A stretch of DNA of 41,440 nucleotides from Neisseriaceae bacterium (GTDB lineage Bacteria > Pseudomonadota > Gammaproteobacteria > Burkholderiales > Neisseriaceae). Shown piece by piece: positions 14,893 through 24,007 of this stretch. The notes beneath the pieces were generated by a model. The model ran no database searches. It was not told the origin of the DNA and saw only the letters and a list, made by a program, of their open reading frames with translations. The stretch lies in assembly GCA_017934045.1 (NCBI GenBank), contig JAGBKK010000026.1, positions 1 through 41,440 of the forward strand. Direction: 5' to 3'. Position 1 is the first letter of the stretch, and each line of letters begins with the position of its first letter. The translations under genes and the position numbers were made by a program.

Positions 14893-15171
14893 TTAATATT
14901 GTGAATAAAGTAATTGATTGTTTTTTTCTTGAATATATTGCAAAGAATTTCCCCCTTTAACATCAATTTTTTCTGCTTTATCAATGCAATAGGCTTTTTC
15001 TTTTTCAAATAATTTTTGTAAATCATCGGTATTTTGCGGCTTGGGCGAGTCTGATATGACTTTATCCAAACACGCATCTAATGCTTCATACGCTAAATCT
15101 AATTCGCTCTTTTTTTCACTGCACGCGGTTAAACCGCATAAACACAATAATAAAAATATTTTTGATTTCAT
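14893..15171 (-). CDS. Small unknown lipoprotein
   Basis: 92 residues with a short lipoprotein signal, MKSKIFLLLCLCGLTAC, where Cys17 would be lipidated. The mature part is charged and helical, with two further Cys (ALDACLDK, KAYCIDKA) that could form a disulfide. GGAGCAAC precedes ATG. In E. coli the slot between rsmI and yraN is filled by the large lipoprotein LpoA; this protein is far smaller and shows no likeness to it that I can see. Function unknown. Confidence 0.75.
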   Translation of the reverse strand: MKSKIFLLLCLCGLTACSEKKSELDLAYEALDACLDKVISDSPKPQNTDDLQKLFEKEKAYCIDKAEKIDVKGGNSLQYIQEKNNQLLYSQY

Positions 15172-15250
15172 TGTTGCTCCTTATTTCAGGCTGCCTGAAA
15201 AACTGTTAATGCGTTATGATAACAACTTTTTAAGCCAAGATAAAACCGCT

Positions 15251-16111
15251 ATGCAACAGCATTTTCACCAAGCCGAAAGCACTTTGAAAAAAGGGGCGTT
15301 GTATGTCGTGGCAACGCCGATTGGCAATTTAGGCGATATTTCCTTGCGTGCGTTAGCCGTGTTAAAAAACGCCGATATTGTTTTTGCCGAAGACACGCGA
15401 GTAACCGCCAAATTGTTGTCGGCTTTTCATTTACACAAACCCTTGCAAAGCATTCGCGAACACAATGAAAAAAGTGTTGCCGACAAAATTATCAACCTAT
15501 TGCAAGACGGCAAAATCATTGCCCAAGTGTCAGACGCAGGCACGCCTGCGGTGTGCGACCCAGGTGCGAAACTCGTTGCCGCCGTTCGCAATGCAGGCTT
15601 GCCTGTGTATCCGATTAGCGGAGCGTGTGCCGCCATCACCGCCCTATCCGCCGCAGGCATTGAATCAGACGATTTTTACTTCGCAGGCTTTCTGCCCCCA
15701 AAATCAAACGAACGCCAAAAACGCTTGGCAGAGTTAAATCAACAAGGCTGTGCGGTGATTGTATATGAAACGCCCCATAGAATTTCAGGCTGCCTGAAAG
15801 ATATAGAAAATATGATGGCGAACAGAAAAATCACACTCGCACGAGAATTGACTAAATCGTTTGAAACCTTTTTATGCGGCACGGCGACTGAATTGTCCGC
15901 TATTTTATCCGCCGACAAAAATCAGCAAAAAGGCGAAATGGTGCTGATTTTTCACCCAGTAGAAAAAACACAAGCGACTGATATTTCATTAGAAAAAATC
16001 TTAACCGCCGTAAGCGATTTACCCACCAAACAAGCCGCCCAAATCGCCGCCCAAATCACAGGATTAGGAAAAAAAGAATTGTATGAACAGTTATTGAAGA
16101 TGAAATCGTAA
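15251..16111 (+). CDS. rsmI: 16S rRNA 2'-O-ribose C1402 methyltransferase RsmI
   Basis: Methylates the ribose of C1402 in 16S rRNA with S-adenosylmethionine. 286 residues from ATG 15251; YVVATPIGNLGDISLRAL opens the tetrapyrrole-methylase fold, followed by FAEDTRVT, REHNE, VSDAGTPAVCDPG and YETPHRI, all family hallmarks. The frame is open further upstream to 15041, but the extra part overlaps the divergent lipoprotein gene and an uptake sequence; ATG 15209 is the other possible start. An in-gene uptake sequence encodes SGCLKD. Divergent from yraN-diaA-dolP as in other proteobacteria. Confidence 0.95.
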   Translation: MQQHFHQAESTLKKGALYVVATPIGNLGDISLRALAVLKNADIVFAEDTRVTAKLLSAFHLHKPLQSIREHNEKSVADKIINLLQDGKIIAQVSDAGTPAVCDPGAKLVAAVRNAGLPVYPISGACAAITALSAAGIESDDFYFAGFLPPKSNERQKRLAELNQQGCAVIVYETPHRISGCLKDIENMMANRKITLARELTKSFETFLCGTATELSAILSADKNQQKGEMVLIFHPVEKTQATDISLEKILTAVSDLPTKQAAQIAAQITGLGKKELYEQLLKMKS

Positions 16112-16144
16112 GCATTTCAGGCTGCCTGAAAGCCTTTCATCTTA

Positions 16145-16173
16145 TTGAAAAAATACATAATTGTATATACAAT
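16145..16173 (+). promoter_or_regulatory. brnTA promoter with overlapping palindromic operator
   Basis: TTGAAA (16145-16150), 17 bases, TACAAT (16168-16173). The perfect 14-bp palindrome ATTGTATATACAAT covers 16160-16173 and thus the -10 box. A dimeric repressor bound there would block RNA polymerase, fitting BrnA autoregulation. Confidence 0.65.
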
Positions 16174-16180
16174 AATCGAT

Positions 16181-16477
16181 ATGAATAAACAGCGAATTTT
16201 TGAATGGGACGAAGAAAAAGCGGCAAACAATTACCGCAAACACGGCATTCTTTTTGAAGATGCAGTAACCATTTTTCAAGACCCGAATATTTACACCGAA
16301 CAAGACCGTTTTGAAAATGGTGAATATCGTTGGCAATCGATCGGATTGGTTACGCCGTCTTTAATGTTGCTGTTGGTTGCCCACACTTTTCAATACGATG
16401 AAAATACCGAAATTGTTCGCATTATTTCTGCACGACGAGCAAATAAACAAGAAAGGAAAAAATATGGCTATCGTTAG
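16181..16477 (+). CDS. brnT: BrnT-family toxin
   Basis: A 98-residue ribonuclease toxin of the RelE-like BrnT family that slows translation. FEWDEEKAANNYRKHGILFEDA at residues 6-27 is the family signature, and IRIISARRANKQERKKY near the end supplies the conserved Arg and Tyr region. ATG 16181 is chosen over an upstream TTG because that would begin inside the promoter. Its end overlaps brnA by 14 bases; toxin-first order is normal for this family. Predicted intact. Confidence 0.92.
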   Translation: MNKQRIFEWDEEKAANNYRKHGILFEDAVTIFQDPNIYTEQDRFENGEYRWQSIGLVTPSLMLLLVAHTFQYDENTEIVRIISARRANKQERKKYGYR

Positions 16478-16769
16478 ATACCGTGAAGAAGACATACCGC
16501 CATTAAGCAAACAACGCATTGCCGAACTCAACGCATTAGCACAACGCCCAGACGAAGAAATCAATTATTCCGATATTCCGCCTTTGACGGAAAAATTTTG
16601 GCAAAACGCCGTGCGTGGTGCGTTGTATCGCCCCAAAAAATCGCAAGTTTCGGTTCGCATTGATAACGACATTTTGGCGTGGCTGAAAAAAGACGGCAAA
16701 GGTTATCAAACGCGGCTCAATCAAATTCTGCGTCAAGCAATGAATCAGAGTTTGAATGTTGCCCCCTAA
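16464..16769 (+). CDS. brnA: BrnA-family antitoxin
   Basis: A 101-residue antitoxin. The N-terminal half (residues 1-50) should mask BrnT. The C-terminal ribbon-helix-helix is QVSVRIDNDILAWLKK followed by GYQTRLNQILRQAM, the usual BrnA DNA-binding end. GAAAGGAAAA is its ribosome site, inside brnT. It probably represses its own operon through the palindrome at 16160-16173. Confidence 0.92.
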   Translation: MAIVRYREEDIPPLSKQRIAELNALAQRPDEEINYSDIPPLTEKFWQNAVRGALYRPKKSQVSVRIDNDILAWLKKDGKGYQTRLNQILRQAMNQSLNVAP

Positions 16770-16793
16770 TTTTCAGGCAGCCTGAAAACATAA

Positions 16794-16799
16794 TATAAT
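16794..16799 (+). promoter_or_regulatory. -10 box of tyrS
   Basis: A perfect TATAAT, 31 bases before ATG 16831. The -35 region (TTTCAG) coincides with the uptake sequence at 16772 and is weak. The in-frame ATG at 16798 lies within this box and so should not be the start. Confidence 0.5.
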
Positions 16800-16830
16800 G
16801 TCCAGTTTTATCGAAAATCCATTTTATAAA

Positions 16831-18129
16831 ATGAACGCTTTAATTCAAGACTTAAAACAACGCCATTTAATTGCCCAAACCACGGACGAAGCCGCTTTGG
16901 GCGAGATTTTAGACACACAAAAAATTACGCTTTACTGCGGTTTTGACCCCACTGCCGACAGTCTGCACATTGGGCATTTGTTGCCTGTTTTAACGCTGAA
17001 ACGCTTTCAGGACGCAGGGCATACGCCGATTGCTTTGGTTGGTGGGGCAACGGGTATGATTGGCGACCCCAGTTTCAAAGCGACCGAACGCACATTGAAT
17101 AGTGCGGAAATTGTGGCTGAATGGGTGAATAAAATCAAAACGCAACTGTCGCCCTTTTTATCGTTTGAAGGCAGCAATGCGGCGATTATGGCAAATAACG
17201 CCGATTGGTTTATGTCGATGAATTGTTTGGATTTTTTGCGTGATATTGGCAAAAATTTTTCCGTCAATGCCATGCTCAATAAAGAATCCGTCAAACAACG
17301 CTTGGCACGCGATGATGTGGGCATTTCTTTTACCGAATTTGCATACAGTTTGTTGCAGTCCTACGATTTTTCTCAATTAAATCAACGCTATGGCTGTGTG
17401 TTGCAAATCGGCGGCTCGGATCAATGGGGCAATATTACCGCAGGCATTGATTTGACTCGCCGTCTCAATCAAAACACCGTGTTTGGCTTAACTTTGCCCT
17501 TGGTAACCAAATCAGACGGCACTAAATTCGGTAAAACCGAAAGCGGTGCGGTGTGGTTGTCGGCAGACAAAACTTCGCCGTATCAATTCTATCAGTTTTG
17601 GTTGAAAGTGGCTGATGACGATGTTTATAAGTTTTTGAAATACTTTACCTTTTTATCGGTTGAAGAAATTGACCAAATTGAAGAGACGGATAAAAATTCA
17701 GGACAAAAACCCCAAGCCCAACGCATATTAGCCTGTGAAATGACACGATTAATTCACGGTGAAGACGCTTTAACTGCCGCACAACGCATTTCAGCAAGCC
17801 TGTTTGACGGACAAATCGGCGATTTAACCGAAAGTGATTTTGCTCAACTTGCCTTGGACGGCTTGCCCACATTCAATGTTTCAGGCAGCCTGAATGTGGT
17901 TGAAGCCTTGGTCAAAACAGGCTTGGCAAGTTCCAACAAAGACGCACGCCAGTTTGTGAAATCATCAGCGGTGTTGATTAACGGCAAAACGCCTACGGCA
18001 AACAATCCCAACCACGCCCCTGAAAAACCTGATGATTTGTATTTGTTGGACGAAACTGCCCAAGCGTTTGGCAAATATACGCTGATTAAACGCGGCAAAC
18101 GCAATCATGCGTTGTTGGTGTGGGGATAA
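16831..18129 (+). CDS. tyrS: Tyrosyl-tRNA synthetase
   Basis: Charges tRNA-Tyr. About 432 residues. [18 protein letters not shown] carries the HIGH motif, GGSDQWGNI the tyrosine-binding site, and KFGKT the KMSKS-equivalent loop. A C-terminal S4 RNA-binding domain starts near residue 360. An uptake sequence at 17880 encodes SGSLN at the border of that domain. [11 protein letters not shown] is the family N-terminus, which with the -10 box fixes ATG 16831. Confidence 0.97.
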   Translation: MNALIQDLKQRHLIAQTTDEAALGEILDTQKITLYCGFDPTADSLHIGHLLPVLTLKRFQDAGHTPIALVGGATGMIGDPSFKATERTLNSAEIVAEWVNKIKTQLSPFLSFEGSNAAIMANNADWFMSMNCLDFLRDIGKNFSVNAMLNKESVKQRLARDDVGISFTEFAYSLLQSYDFSQLNQRYGCVLQIGGSDQWGNITAGIDLTRRLNQNTVFGLTLPLVTKSDGTKFGKTESGAVWLSADKTSPYQFYQFWLKVADDDVYKFLKYFTFLSVEEIDQIEETDKNSGQKPQAQRILACEMTRLIHGEDALTAAQRISASLFDGQIGDLTESDFAQLALDGLPTFNVSGSLNVVEALVKTGLASSNKDARQFVKSSAVLINGKTPTANNPNHAPEKPDDLYLLDETAQAFGKYTLIKRGKRNHALLVWG

Positions 18130-18153
18130 ACCCAAAAGCATATCAAGACAATA

Positions 18154-18171
18154 GTGGGCTGAACAGCCCAC
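18154..18171. repeat. GTGGGCA-family palindrome, copy 4
   Basis: GTGGGCT, GAAC loop, AGCCCAC, 24 bases after the tyrS stop. It could act as a weak terminator for tyrS. Confidence 0.6.
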
Positions 18172-18207
18172 GCTATACAATCTGCATTAAATAATTAAAA
18201 CAATTTC

Positions 18208-18252
18208 AAAACAAAAAAACAAATTCCGCATTCAAAATAATGCGGAATTTGT
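18208..18252 (-). terminator. Terminator after tRNA-Gln, possibly bidirectional
   Basis: ACAAATTCCGCATT (18219-18232) and AATGCGGAATTTGT (18239-18252) are a perfect 14-bp inverted repeat with a 6-base loop. On the minus strand it is followed by TTTTTTT. It ends 9 bases beyond the tRNA 3' end. Confidence 0.9.
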
Positions 18253-18260
18253 TTGTCTAT

Positions 18261-18336
18261 TGGCTGGGGAGGAAGGATTCGAACCTTCGCATGCTGGGAT
18301 CAAAACCCAGTGTCTTAACCACTTGACGACTCCCCA
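18261..18336 (-). tRNA. tRNA-Gln (anticodon TTG)
   Basis: 76 bases with encoded CCA. The acceptor arms TGGGGAG and CTCCCCA pair over 7 bp. The anticodon arm is CTGGG-TTTTGAT-CCCAG with anticodon TTG, and the T arm contains GGTTCGAATCC. It lies directly after ispE, as in many beta- and gammaproteobacteria; the first 22 bases overlap the ispE reading frame. Confidence 0.97.
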
Positions 18337-19187
18337 ATGTGTTTCAAAGGGTGTTGGGCTAAACCTTTAACTGCCCACACACCATATTCAGGGTGCAGTA
18401 TTTGAATTTCACTGGCAATGTGTTGTGCTTTTTCGCCATCATCAACTTTAAGAAAAACACAACTGCCTGAACCAGTCATCATTGCGTCTTTGCCGTAGTT
18501 GTGTAACACAGACAAAGCCTTGGCAATTTCAGGATACCGATTAACTGCGACCTTTTGTAAATCGTTAATTAGCGGTATCTCAAATTCAAGACTGTCAATT
18601 TTACTGATCTGCGATACACTTGTCAAGGAAAAATGTGAAAATATTTCTGCGGTTGAAACGGCAATGGGGGGACGAATAATCACAAAATAAGGCAATTTGA
18701 TTGGCAAAGCCGTCAGTTGTTCGCCAATGCCTTGGGCAAAAGCGGTTTGCCCAAAAATAAAAAATGGCACATCTGCCCCTAATTTTGCCCCAATGTTCAT
18801 CAGCGTTTGCGTGTCCAAATCGCAATGCCATAAATGATTTAATACCATCAAAACAGTAGCAGCATTTGATGACCCACCGCCTAAACCACCGCCCAAGGGA
18901 ATTTTTTTATCAATGCGAATATCCACACCTTTTTTCAGGCTGCCTGAAAATTGTTGCAAAGCATAAGCCGCTCGCACCGTTAAATCGTGTTCAGGCAAAA
19001 TACCGTGTTGCGGATTGTGCAGTACAATTTTACCGTCCGTGCGATTAAGCAACTCAATGCTGTCGCACAAATCAATCAAACAAAACACGGTTTCAAGCAA
19101 ATGATAGCCATCATCACGCTTGCCAACAACCTTTAACATTAAGTTGAGTTTGGCAGGTGATGTATAGCTGTGATTTAGCGTGGGCAT
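18315..19187 (-). CDS. ispE: 4-diphosphocytidyl-2-C-methyl-D-erythritol kinase
   Basis: A GHMP kinase of the MEP route to isoprenoids. 290 residues. SYTSPAKLNLMLKVVGKRDD is the substrate-side N-terminus, IPLGGGLGGGSSNAA the ATP loop, and MMTGSGSCVFL the third GHMP motif. The start overlaps the end of lolB by 13 bases, implying coupling. The stop codon (18317-18315) lies inside the tRNA-Gln gene, so the last residues (about HIGESSSG) are read from tRNA sequence. An uptake sequence encodes SGSLKK. prs, the usual gene beyond the tRNA, is absent here. Confidence 0.95.
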   Translation of the reverse strand: MPTLNHSYTSPAKLNLMLKVVGKRDDGYHLLETVFCLIDLCDSIELLNRTDGKIVLHNPQHGILPEHDLTVRAAYALQQFSGSLKKGVDIRIDKKIPLGGGLGGGSSNAATVLMVLNHLWHCDLDTQTLMNIGAKLGADVPFFIFGQTAFAQGIGEQLTALPIKLPYFVIIRPPIAVSTAEIFSHFSLTSVSQISKIDSLEFEIPLINDLQKVAVNRYPEIAKALSVLHNYGKDAMMTGSGSCVFLKVDDGEKAQHIASEIQILHPEYGVWAVKGLAQHPLKHIGESSSG

Positions 19188-19777
19188 TGTGAATATTCCG
19201 TACGATAATTAGCATTAAAGTGTTTAAAAACAATAGTGATTTTTAAATTTTGCCGTTGTAATATTAAACGGCGTGGTGCGTTTTTTTCATCGGTAGTGCG
19301 TTCAATCGTCCAGCCTGCTTGAATCAAATGACCATTGGGTAAAATTTGGTGCGGTTCATCAAGAGAATAACGCCCCATAGCCCATACATCCAAGTAATCC
19401 AATGGTATTTCTTGTCCTGTTAAGCGATACGCTAATTCACCAGCAGTTTTAGCTTGAAACACCTGTCCTTTGGCATTTTGAGCCGTTGCCCCCATTTCAT
19501 CTTGACACAAACGCCCCACGGTGCTACCCAAAGGCGTGGTAATGTCAATCATCTTTACCCAAGACGCATTGTCCCATGCAAAGCCTGCCTGAAAACCTTG
19601 CTGATCATTTTTAATGGATAACTTACCTGTGGTATGAAAGTTGGGAGGCGTATTTTCAGGCAGCCACGGCGTTGATCGCGGTGGTTGTTCTATATGCGAA
19701 CACGCACTCAACACCACAGTCAAAAAAAACAACGATTTTTTCAGTTGGCTGGAAAAATTGGCATCAGCGTTTTTCAT
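19175..19777 (-). CDS. lolB: Outer-membrane lipoprotein receptor LolB
   Basis: Accepts lipoproteins from LolA and inserts them in the inner leaflet of the outer membrane; DolP, MltA and the OmpA-like protein of this window would be clients. A 200-residue precursor with a signal ending VLSAC. FHTTGKLSIKNDQQGFQAGF, DITTPLGSTVGRL and TAGELAYRLTGQEIPLDYL fit the family fold, and the pairing with ispE is typical. ATG 19777. Confidence 0.92.
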   Translation of the reverse strand: MKNADANFSSQLKKSLFFLTVVLSACSHIEQPPRSTPWLPENTPPNFHTTGKLSIKNDQQGFQAGFAWDNASWVKMIDITTPLGSTVGRLCQDEMGATAQNAKGQVFQAKTAGELAYRLTGQEIPLDYLDVWAMGRYSLDEPHQILPNGHLIQAGWTIERTTDEKNAPRRLILQRQNLKITIVFKHFNANYRTEYSQCPR

Positions 19778-19855
19778 AGAATGAAAATGGGCAAAAAGAG
19801 AGATTATAAAAGATTATGCTGATTTGCTAAACTGTTATTGCGTAATGATGTGAAT

Positions 19856-19875
19856 GGTGGGCAAAAATGCCCACC
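19856..19875. repeat. GTGGGCA-family palindrome, copy 5
   Basis: GGTGGGCA, AAAA loop, TGCCCACC. It ends 9 bases beyond the stop of the OmpA-like gene and could terminate it on the minus strand. Confidence 0.65.
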
Positions 19876-19883
19876 GTTGTGGA

Positions 19884-20537
19884 TTATGCTTGCGGTTGTG
19901 GGTTAATCAGAATTTCTACACGGCGATTTCTGGCTTTACCTTCCACCGTATTATTGTCCGCAATTGGGCTTTTAGAACCATAACCCACTGAACGAATACG
20001 ATTAGCCGCCACGCCGCGTGAAATCAAATGTGAAGACACAGCAGCCGCACGCCGTTCAGACAAGGGATTGTTAATTGCGTCTGTACCTGTGCTGTCGGTA
20101 TGACCTGCGACAGTAATGGTGGTTTCGTTGTAAGTGGCTAACACATTGGCAACATCATTCAAAGTGCTGACCACCACAGGATTGAGTTCCGCAGAATTGG
20201 TGGCAAAAGTAATATTATCAGGCATAGTCAAAGTGATTTGATTGCCTTGACGAGCCACATCAACTTGCGTATTGGCTAATTTATCACGCAACAGTTTTTC
20301 TTGATAATCCATATAACCGCCGACACCTGCGCCAATCGCACCGCAAGCCAAAGCAGAATTTCTGGCACCTTTACCACCGTGTGTTAAAGCACCAACAATA
20401 CCGCAAGTAACCGCCGCACCTGCACCGTATTTTACGGTATTGGCAATTTTTTGATTACCTGTATTCGGATCAACCACACAACCTGACAACACCAAAGCCA
20501 AACCTGCGGCGAATAAAGAAACGCTTTGAATTTTCAT
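19884..20537 (-). CDS. OmpA/Pal-domain outer-membrane lipoprotein (YiaD-like)
   Basis: About 217 residues. A lipoprotein signal ends VLSGC, then a glycine-zipper stretch (AVTCGIVGALTHGG, GAIGAGVGGYMDYQEK). From about residue 100 an OmpA-like peptidoglycan-binding domain follows: FATNSAELNPVVVSTLNDVA, VAGHTDSTGTDAINNPLSER and RNRRVEILI carry the residues that bind diaminopimelate. It would tie the outer membrane to the wall. AGGAGTG places the start at ATG 20537, not at the longer frame from 20576. Divergent from ftsK. Confidence 0.9.
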   Translation of the reverse strand: MKIQSVSLFAAGLALVLSGCVVDPNTGNQKIANTVKYGAGAAVTCGIVGALTHGGKGARNSALACGAIGAGVGGYMDYQEKLLRDKLANTQVDVARQGNQITLTMPDNITFATNSAELNPVVVSTLNDVANVLATYNETTITVAGHTDSTGTDAINNPLSERRAAAVSSHLISRGVAANRIRSVGYGSKSPIADNNTVEGKARNRRVEILINPQPQA

Positions 20538-20881
20538 AGCATCACTCCTATTATGTATTGATATAAAAAACACCACCTAAACTTTTTTCAGGCAGTCTGA
20601 AAACGATAACATTTCGTTGGTATCATATTATGTAAATTAAGATTATATTAAATCATCAAAATTCACAAAACAAACAAATTTTATTTTTTAAATATTAAGA
20701 TAAAATTATTTTTGAAAAAATAAATTAAATCAAATAATTAAAAACAAAGAATACAACATTTAACGATGGATTGTTTTTTTATTGTATGAAAATGTCAAAT
20801 TGAAAAGATGAAATTTATCAATATTTCAGGTACAATTTACCCTTTATTTTATTTGATATTATTTTCTCGGATTAAATTTTT
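20538..20881. other. AT-rich intergenic region between divergent genes
   Basis: About 340 bases with no gene. They must hold the promoters of the OmpA-like gene and ftsK. A degenerate uptake sequence lies near 20586. TACAAT at 20831-20836 could be an ftsK -10 box but lacks a well-spaced -35. Nothing else stands out. Confidence 0.5.
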
Positions 20882-23866
20882 ATGTTAGCGTGGTTGTTTT
20901 TATTGATTTGTTTAGTAGTGGCTTCGGTGGTGGTTTATGTGTACCAAGAAAAAAGCCGCAAAGAGTGGGAGTGGGAGTTAATTTACCTAACTCGCCACAG
21001 CAAAAATGGGGCAATGCCACCCATTAAACCAATCAAAAAAATCTCGCTTGCCCCTGTGTTTGGCGGCATTAAACGCTTGGGACAGCCCACTCGCCGCATT
21101 AACGAAAACGATTTTTTTGCTCCTGTGCATGATGATTTGTCCGATTTACCGATTTTTTCATCTGCACCCAAACCCAAAGATACACAATTACATGCGGCAA
21201 CGCGTCTAAAAGAAACCTTTGATGAAGAACGCAAAGAAGTTGTTGCTCCCTCAAAACCTTTACCCCAAACCAAGCAGGCTGAAACCGTGCTTTCTGCCGA
21301 ACCCTTATCGCAGGAACCTAATGATAACCATGACGATAACCAAGATGATACCTTAACCATTTCTGCACGCGATTTGCATTATCAGCATGCGTCAGCTATG
21401 GATATGGAAATGGAAATCGACATAGAAGAAGAAGTTGAAACAGTCGCAGAAGAACCTAAACAACCTGTTGTTATTCAAGATAAAAAAGAAGAAAAACCAG
21501 CTTTTGATTTAAGTAATCCTGAACCTGATGCAAAAATTATTTCAGCCGCAGATATTTCACGCCAAATTCCAGTGAAACCTGCTAAACCCATTATTGAAGA
21601 TTACCCTGAAAAAGAAATTATTTCTGCCGAAGAAATCATCAGACGCATTGGTGTTACGGTTTCTAATCCGCCCAAAACACAGCAAGCCACGCGTACCATT
21701 GCCGCAGGCAGCCTGAAAAAAAATACGCCCATCAATTCGCCTGAACAAAGCACTATTGGTGATGATGAAGTTCGCCGCAATTTATCGCAACGCATGCATA
21801 CCGCAACAGAAAAACAGGAAGTTATTACCGCAGAACGATTAGGCAAGCCACAAGCCGAATTACCACATCATTTGCGTTATGTTAATTTTCCGAAATCAAC
21901 GCCCAAAAATCGCACCGAAACAGTCAAACCCGTGGTACGCAGCGTGATTCCGCCCGAAGCTCGTTGGGACGACAATGGGCTGCCTGAAAACAAAGTGCCT
22001 GAAAAGCCCATTTCTTCGATATTTACACCGTTTATCAATCAACCCAAAAAACGCAGTAATCCTGTGGTGGAAAATCAATTCAGGCAGCCTGAAAGCCACG
22101 CTCAATCGTTTGATTACGATGAAGATGAAATGTGGTCGCCCAATGCGATGGAAGAAGTTTGGCAGAACGAACTTTCCCAAAATGATACAACAGTCGAACA
22201 CGATTTCAGGCAGCCTGAAACGCCCTTTTATCCCATTGACACCCCAATAAACCAAGCTGAAAATACTTTAACCACAGCAGAAGAACCAGTGTTCAGGCAG
22301 CCTGAAAAAAAAACCCCCATTGTTAGCGTTGAACAACTGCATGCCCCCAGCATAACCCAACGCTTGTTTTCATCGGTGCGTAAATTTCAACTGCCTAATT
22401 TATCTTTACTTATTCCGCCACAATTAGATTTTTCAATGGGGCAAAGCGAAGAAGAAATTTTGCAATCAGGCATTACCATTGAAGAAAAACTTGCTGAATT
22501 TCGTGTCAAAGTGCGTGTGATAGACGCATTCGCAGGTCCTGTGGTTACACGATACGAAATCGAACCTGACACAGGGGTGAGGGGCAGTCAAGTGGTCAAT
22601 TTAGAAAAAGACTTGGCACGAGCCTTGGGCAAAAGTGCCATTCGCGTGGTGGAAACCATACCAGGCAAGACTTGTATGGGCTTGGAATTGCCCAATCCGC
22701 AACGCAAAATGATTCGCCTGTCAGAAATTTTCGGCACAGAAACCTTTGCAAGCAGTAAATCCAAACTGACTATGGCGTTGGGACAAGACATTACAGGCAA
22801 ACCTGTGGTAACCGATTTAGCCAAAGCCCCCCATTTGTTGGTGGCAGGTACCACAGGTTCAGGCAAATCGGTGGGCGTGAATGCAATGATTTTATCAATG
22901 CTCTTCAAAGCCACGCCTGACGAAGTGCGTATGATTATGATTGACCCCAAAATGTTGGAGTTATCGATTTACGAAGGCATACCGCACTTGCTTGCCCCTG
23001 TGATTACCGATATGAAACTCGCCCCCAACGCCTTAAATTGGTGCGTAAATGAAATGGAAAAACGCTATCGGCTGATGAGTCATCTTGGCGTACGCAATAT
23101 GGCTGGCTACAATCAAAAAATCGCCGAAGCAGAAAAACTCAATAAACGGCTTGCCAATCCGTTTAGTCTAACCCCAAGCGACCCTGAACCTTTGGAAAAA
23201 TTCCCCTTTATCGTGGTGGTGGTCGATGAATTTGCCGATTTAATGATGGTGGGCGATAAGAAAAAAGTCGAAGAATGCATTGTGCGATTGGCACAAAAAG
23301 CGCGTGCCGCAGGCATACACTTAATTTTGGCAACGCAACGCCCATCGGTTGATGTGATTACAGGCTTAATTAAAGCCAACATTCCCACACGCGTAGCGTT
23401 TCAAGTATCCAGCAAAGTCGATAGCCGCACCGTGTTAGACCAAATGGGGGCAGAAAACCTATTAGGACAAGGCGATATGCTGTTTCTGCCACCAGGTTCG
23501 CCTTATCCTCAACGCATACACGGAGCTTTTGTGGCAGACGAAGAAGTACACCGCATTGTGGAATACTTAAAACAATTTGGCGAACCGCAATATGTTGAAG
23601 ACATTCTTACCGCAGGTGTGGCTGGCGGCGATTTATTCAGCAATGAAGTAGGTTCATTAAATGACGGCGAAACCGATGAACTGTATGACGCGTCCGTTAA
23701 ATTTGTGATTGATACAGGCAAAACTTCCATTTCCGCCCTACAACGCCAATTACGCATAGGCTACAACCGAGCAGCCAACATTATTGACGCATTAGAAGCC
23801 GCTGGCGTCATTTCCCCTGCCGACAGCAGTGGCAAACGCAAAGTTTTGGTGGGTCGTGGCGAATAA
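20882..23866 (+). CDS. ftsK: FtsK/SpoIIIE-family DNA translocase with a single N-terminal helix
   Basis: Pumps chromosomal DNA at the division septum and helps resolve the terminus. 994 residues. Only one membrane helix (residues 3-22) is present, where classic FtsK has four. A linker of about 470 residues, rich in Glu, Pro and Lys, follows. The motor has Walker [11 protein letters not shown] (about 655), [18 protein letters not shown], Walker [11 protein letters not shown] (about 780) and [21 protein letters not shown] winged-helix gamma domain (about 920-994, with [19 protein letters not shown]) would read the orienting DNA motifs. Three uptake sequences in the linker each encode FRQPE (about residues 400, 442, 471). 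Neisseriaceae can carry two FtsK-type proteins; which one this is cannot be told here. Confidence 0.93.
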   Translation: MLAWLFLLICLVVASVVVYVYQEKSRKEWEWELIYLTRHSKNGAMPPIKPIKKISLAPVFGGIKRLGQPTRRINENDFFAPVHDDLSDLPIFSSAPKPKDTQLHAATRLKETFDEERKEVVAPSKPLPQTKQAETVLSAEPLSQEPNDNHDDNQDDTLTISARDLHYQHASAMDMEMEIDIEEEVETVAEEPKQPVVIQDKKEEKPAFDLSNPEPDAKIISAADISRQIPVKPAKPIIEDYPEKEIISAEEIIRRIGVTVSNPPKTQQATRTIAAGSLKKNTPINSPEQSTIGDDEVRRNLSQRMHTATEKQEVITAERLGKPQAELPHHLRYVNFPKSTPKNRTETVKPVVRSVIPPEARWDDNGLPENKVPEKPISSIFTPFINQPKKRSNPVVENQFRQPESHAQSFDYDEDEMWSPNAMEEVWQNELSQNDTTVEHDFRQPETPFYPIDTPINQAENTLTTAEEPVFRQPEKKTPIVSVEQLHAPSITQRLFSSVRKFQLPNLSLLIPPQLDFSMGQSEEEILQSGITIEEKLAEFRVKVRVIDAFAGPVVTRYEIEPDTGVRGSQVVNLEKDLARALGKSAIRVVETIPGKTCMGLELPNPQRKMIRLSEIFGTETFASSKSKLTMALGQDITGKPVVTDLAKAPHLLVAGTTGSGKSVGVNAMILSMLFKATPDEVRMIMIDPKMLELSIYEGIPHLLAPVITDMKLAPNALNWCVNEMEKRYRLMSHLGVRNMAGYNQKIAEAEKLNKRLANPFSLTPSDPEPLEKFPFIVVVVDEFADLMMVGDKKKVEECIVRLAQKARAAGIHLILATQRPSVDVITGLIKANIPTRVAFQVSSKVDSRTVLDQMGAENLLGQGDMLFLPPGSPYPQRIHGAFVADEEVHRIVEYLKQFGEPQYVEDILTAGVAGGDLFSNEVGSLNDGETDELYDASVKFVIDTGKTSISALQRQLRIGYNRAANIIDALEAAGVISPADSSGKRKVLVGRGE

Positions 23867-23868
23867 AG

Positions 23869-23975
23869 TATCGTCAATTCATACCCAAACCCTACTTCGT
23901 TATTTCGCCTTGCTGTATTATTTCATACAGTCTGCGGCTCATTGCCTTGCATGCTTTTGGTCTAAATTGACGATA
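23869..23975. mobile_element. 107-bp inverted-repeat element, TATMGTCAATT family, long copy
   Basis: Left end TATCGTCAATTCATACC (from 23869) and right end complement TATCGTCAATTTAGACC (to 23975) match closely. The core has TTTCGCCTTGCTGTATTA, then ATACAG and TCTGCGGCTC, an internal hairpin (CTGTAT/ATACAG) bounded by sequence like the core of the short copy at 13752-13821. No coding capacity. It starts 3 bases after the ftsK stop, and an uptake sequence follows one base after its end. Confidence 0.65.
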
Positions 23976-24007
23976 TTTCAGGCTGCCTGAAAATAAGGAA
24001 AAACAAA

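Noticed and set aside
15041-15250. Longer RsmI
   Set aside because: The added part overlaps the divergent lipoprotein gene and an uptake sequence and has no family similarity.
16798-16830. Upstream ATG of tyrS
   Set aside because: The ATG lies in a perfect TATAAT box, and TyrS proteins begin with the MNALIQDL-type start at 16831.
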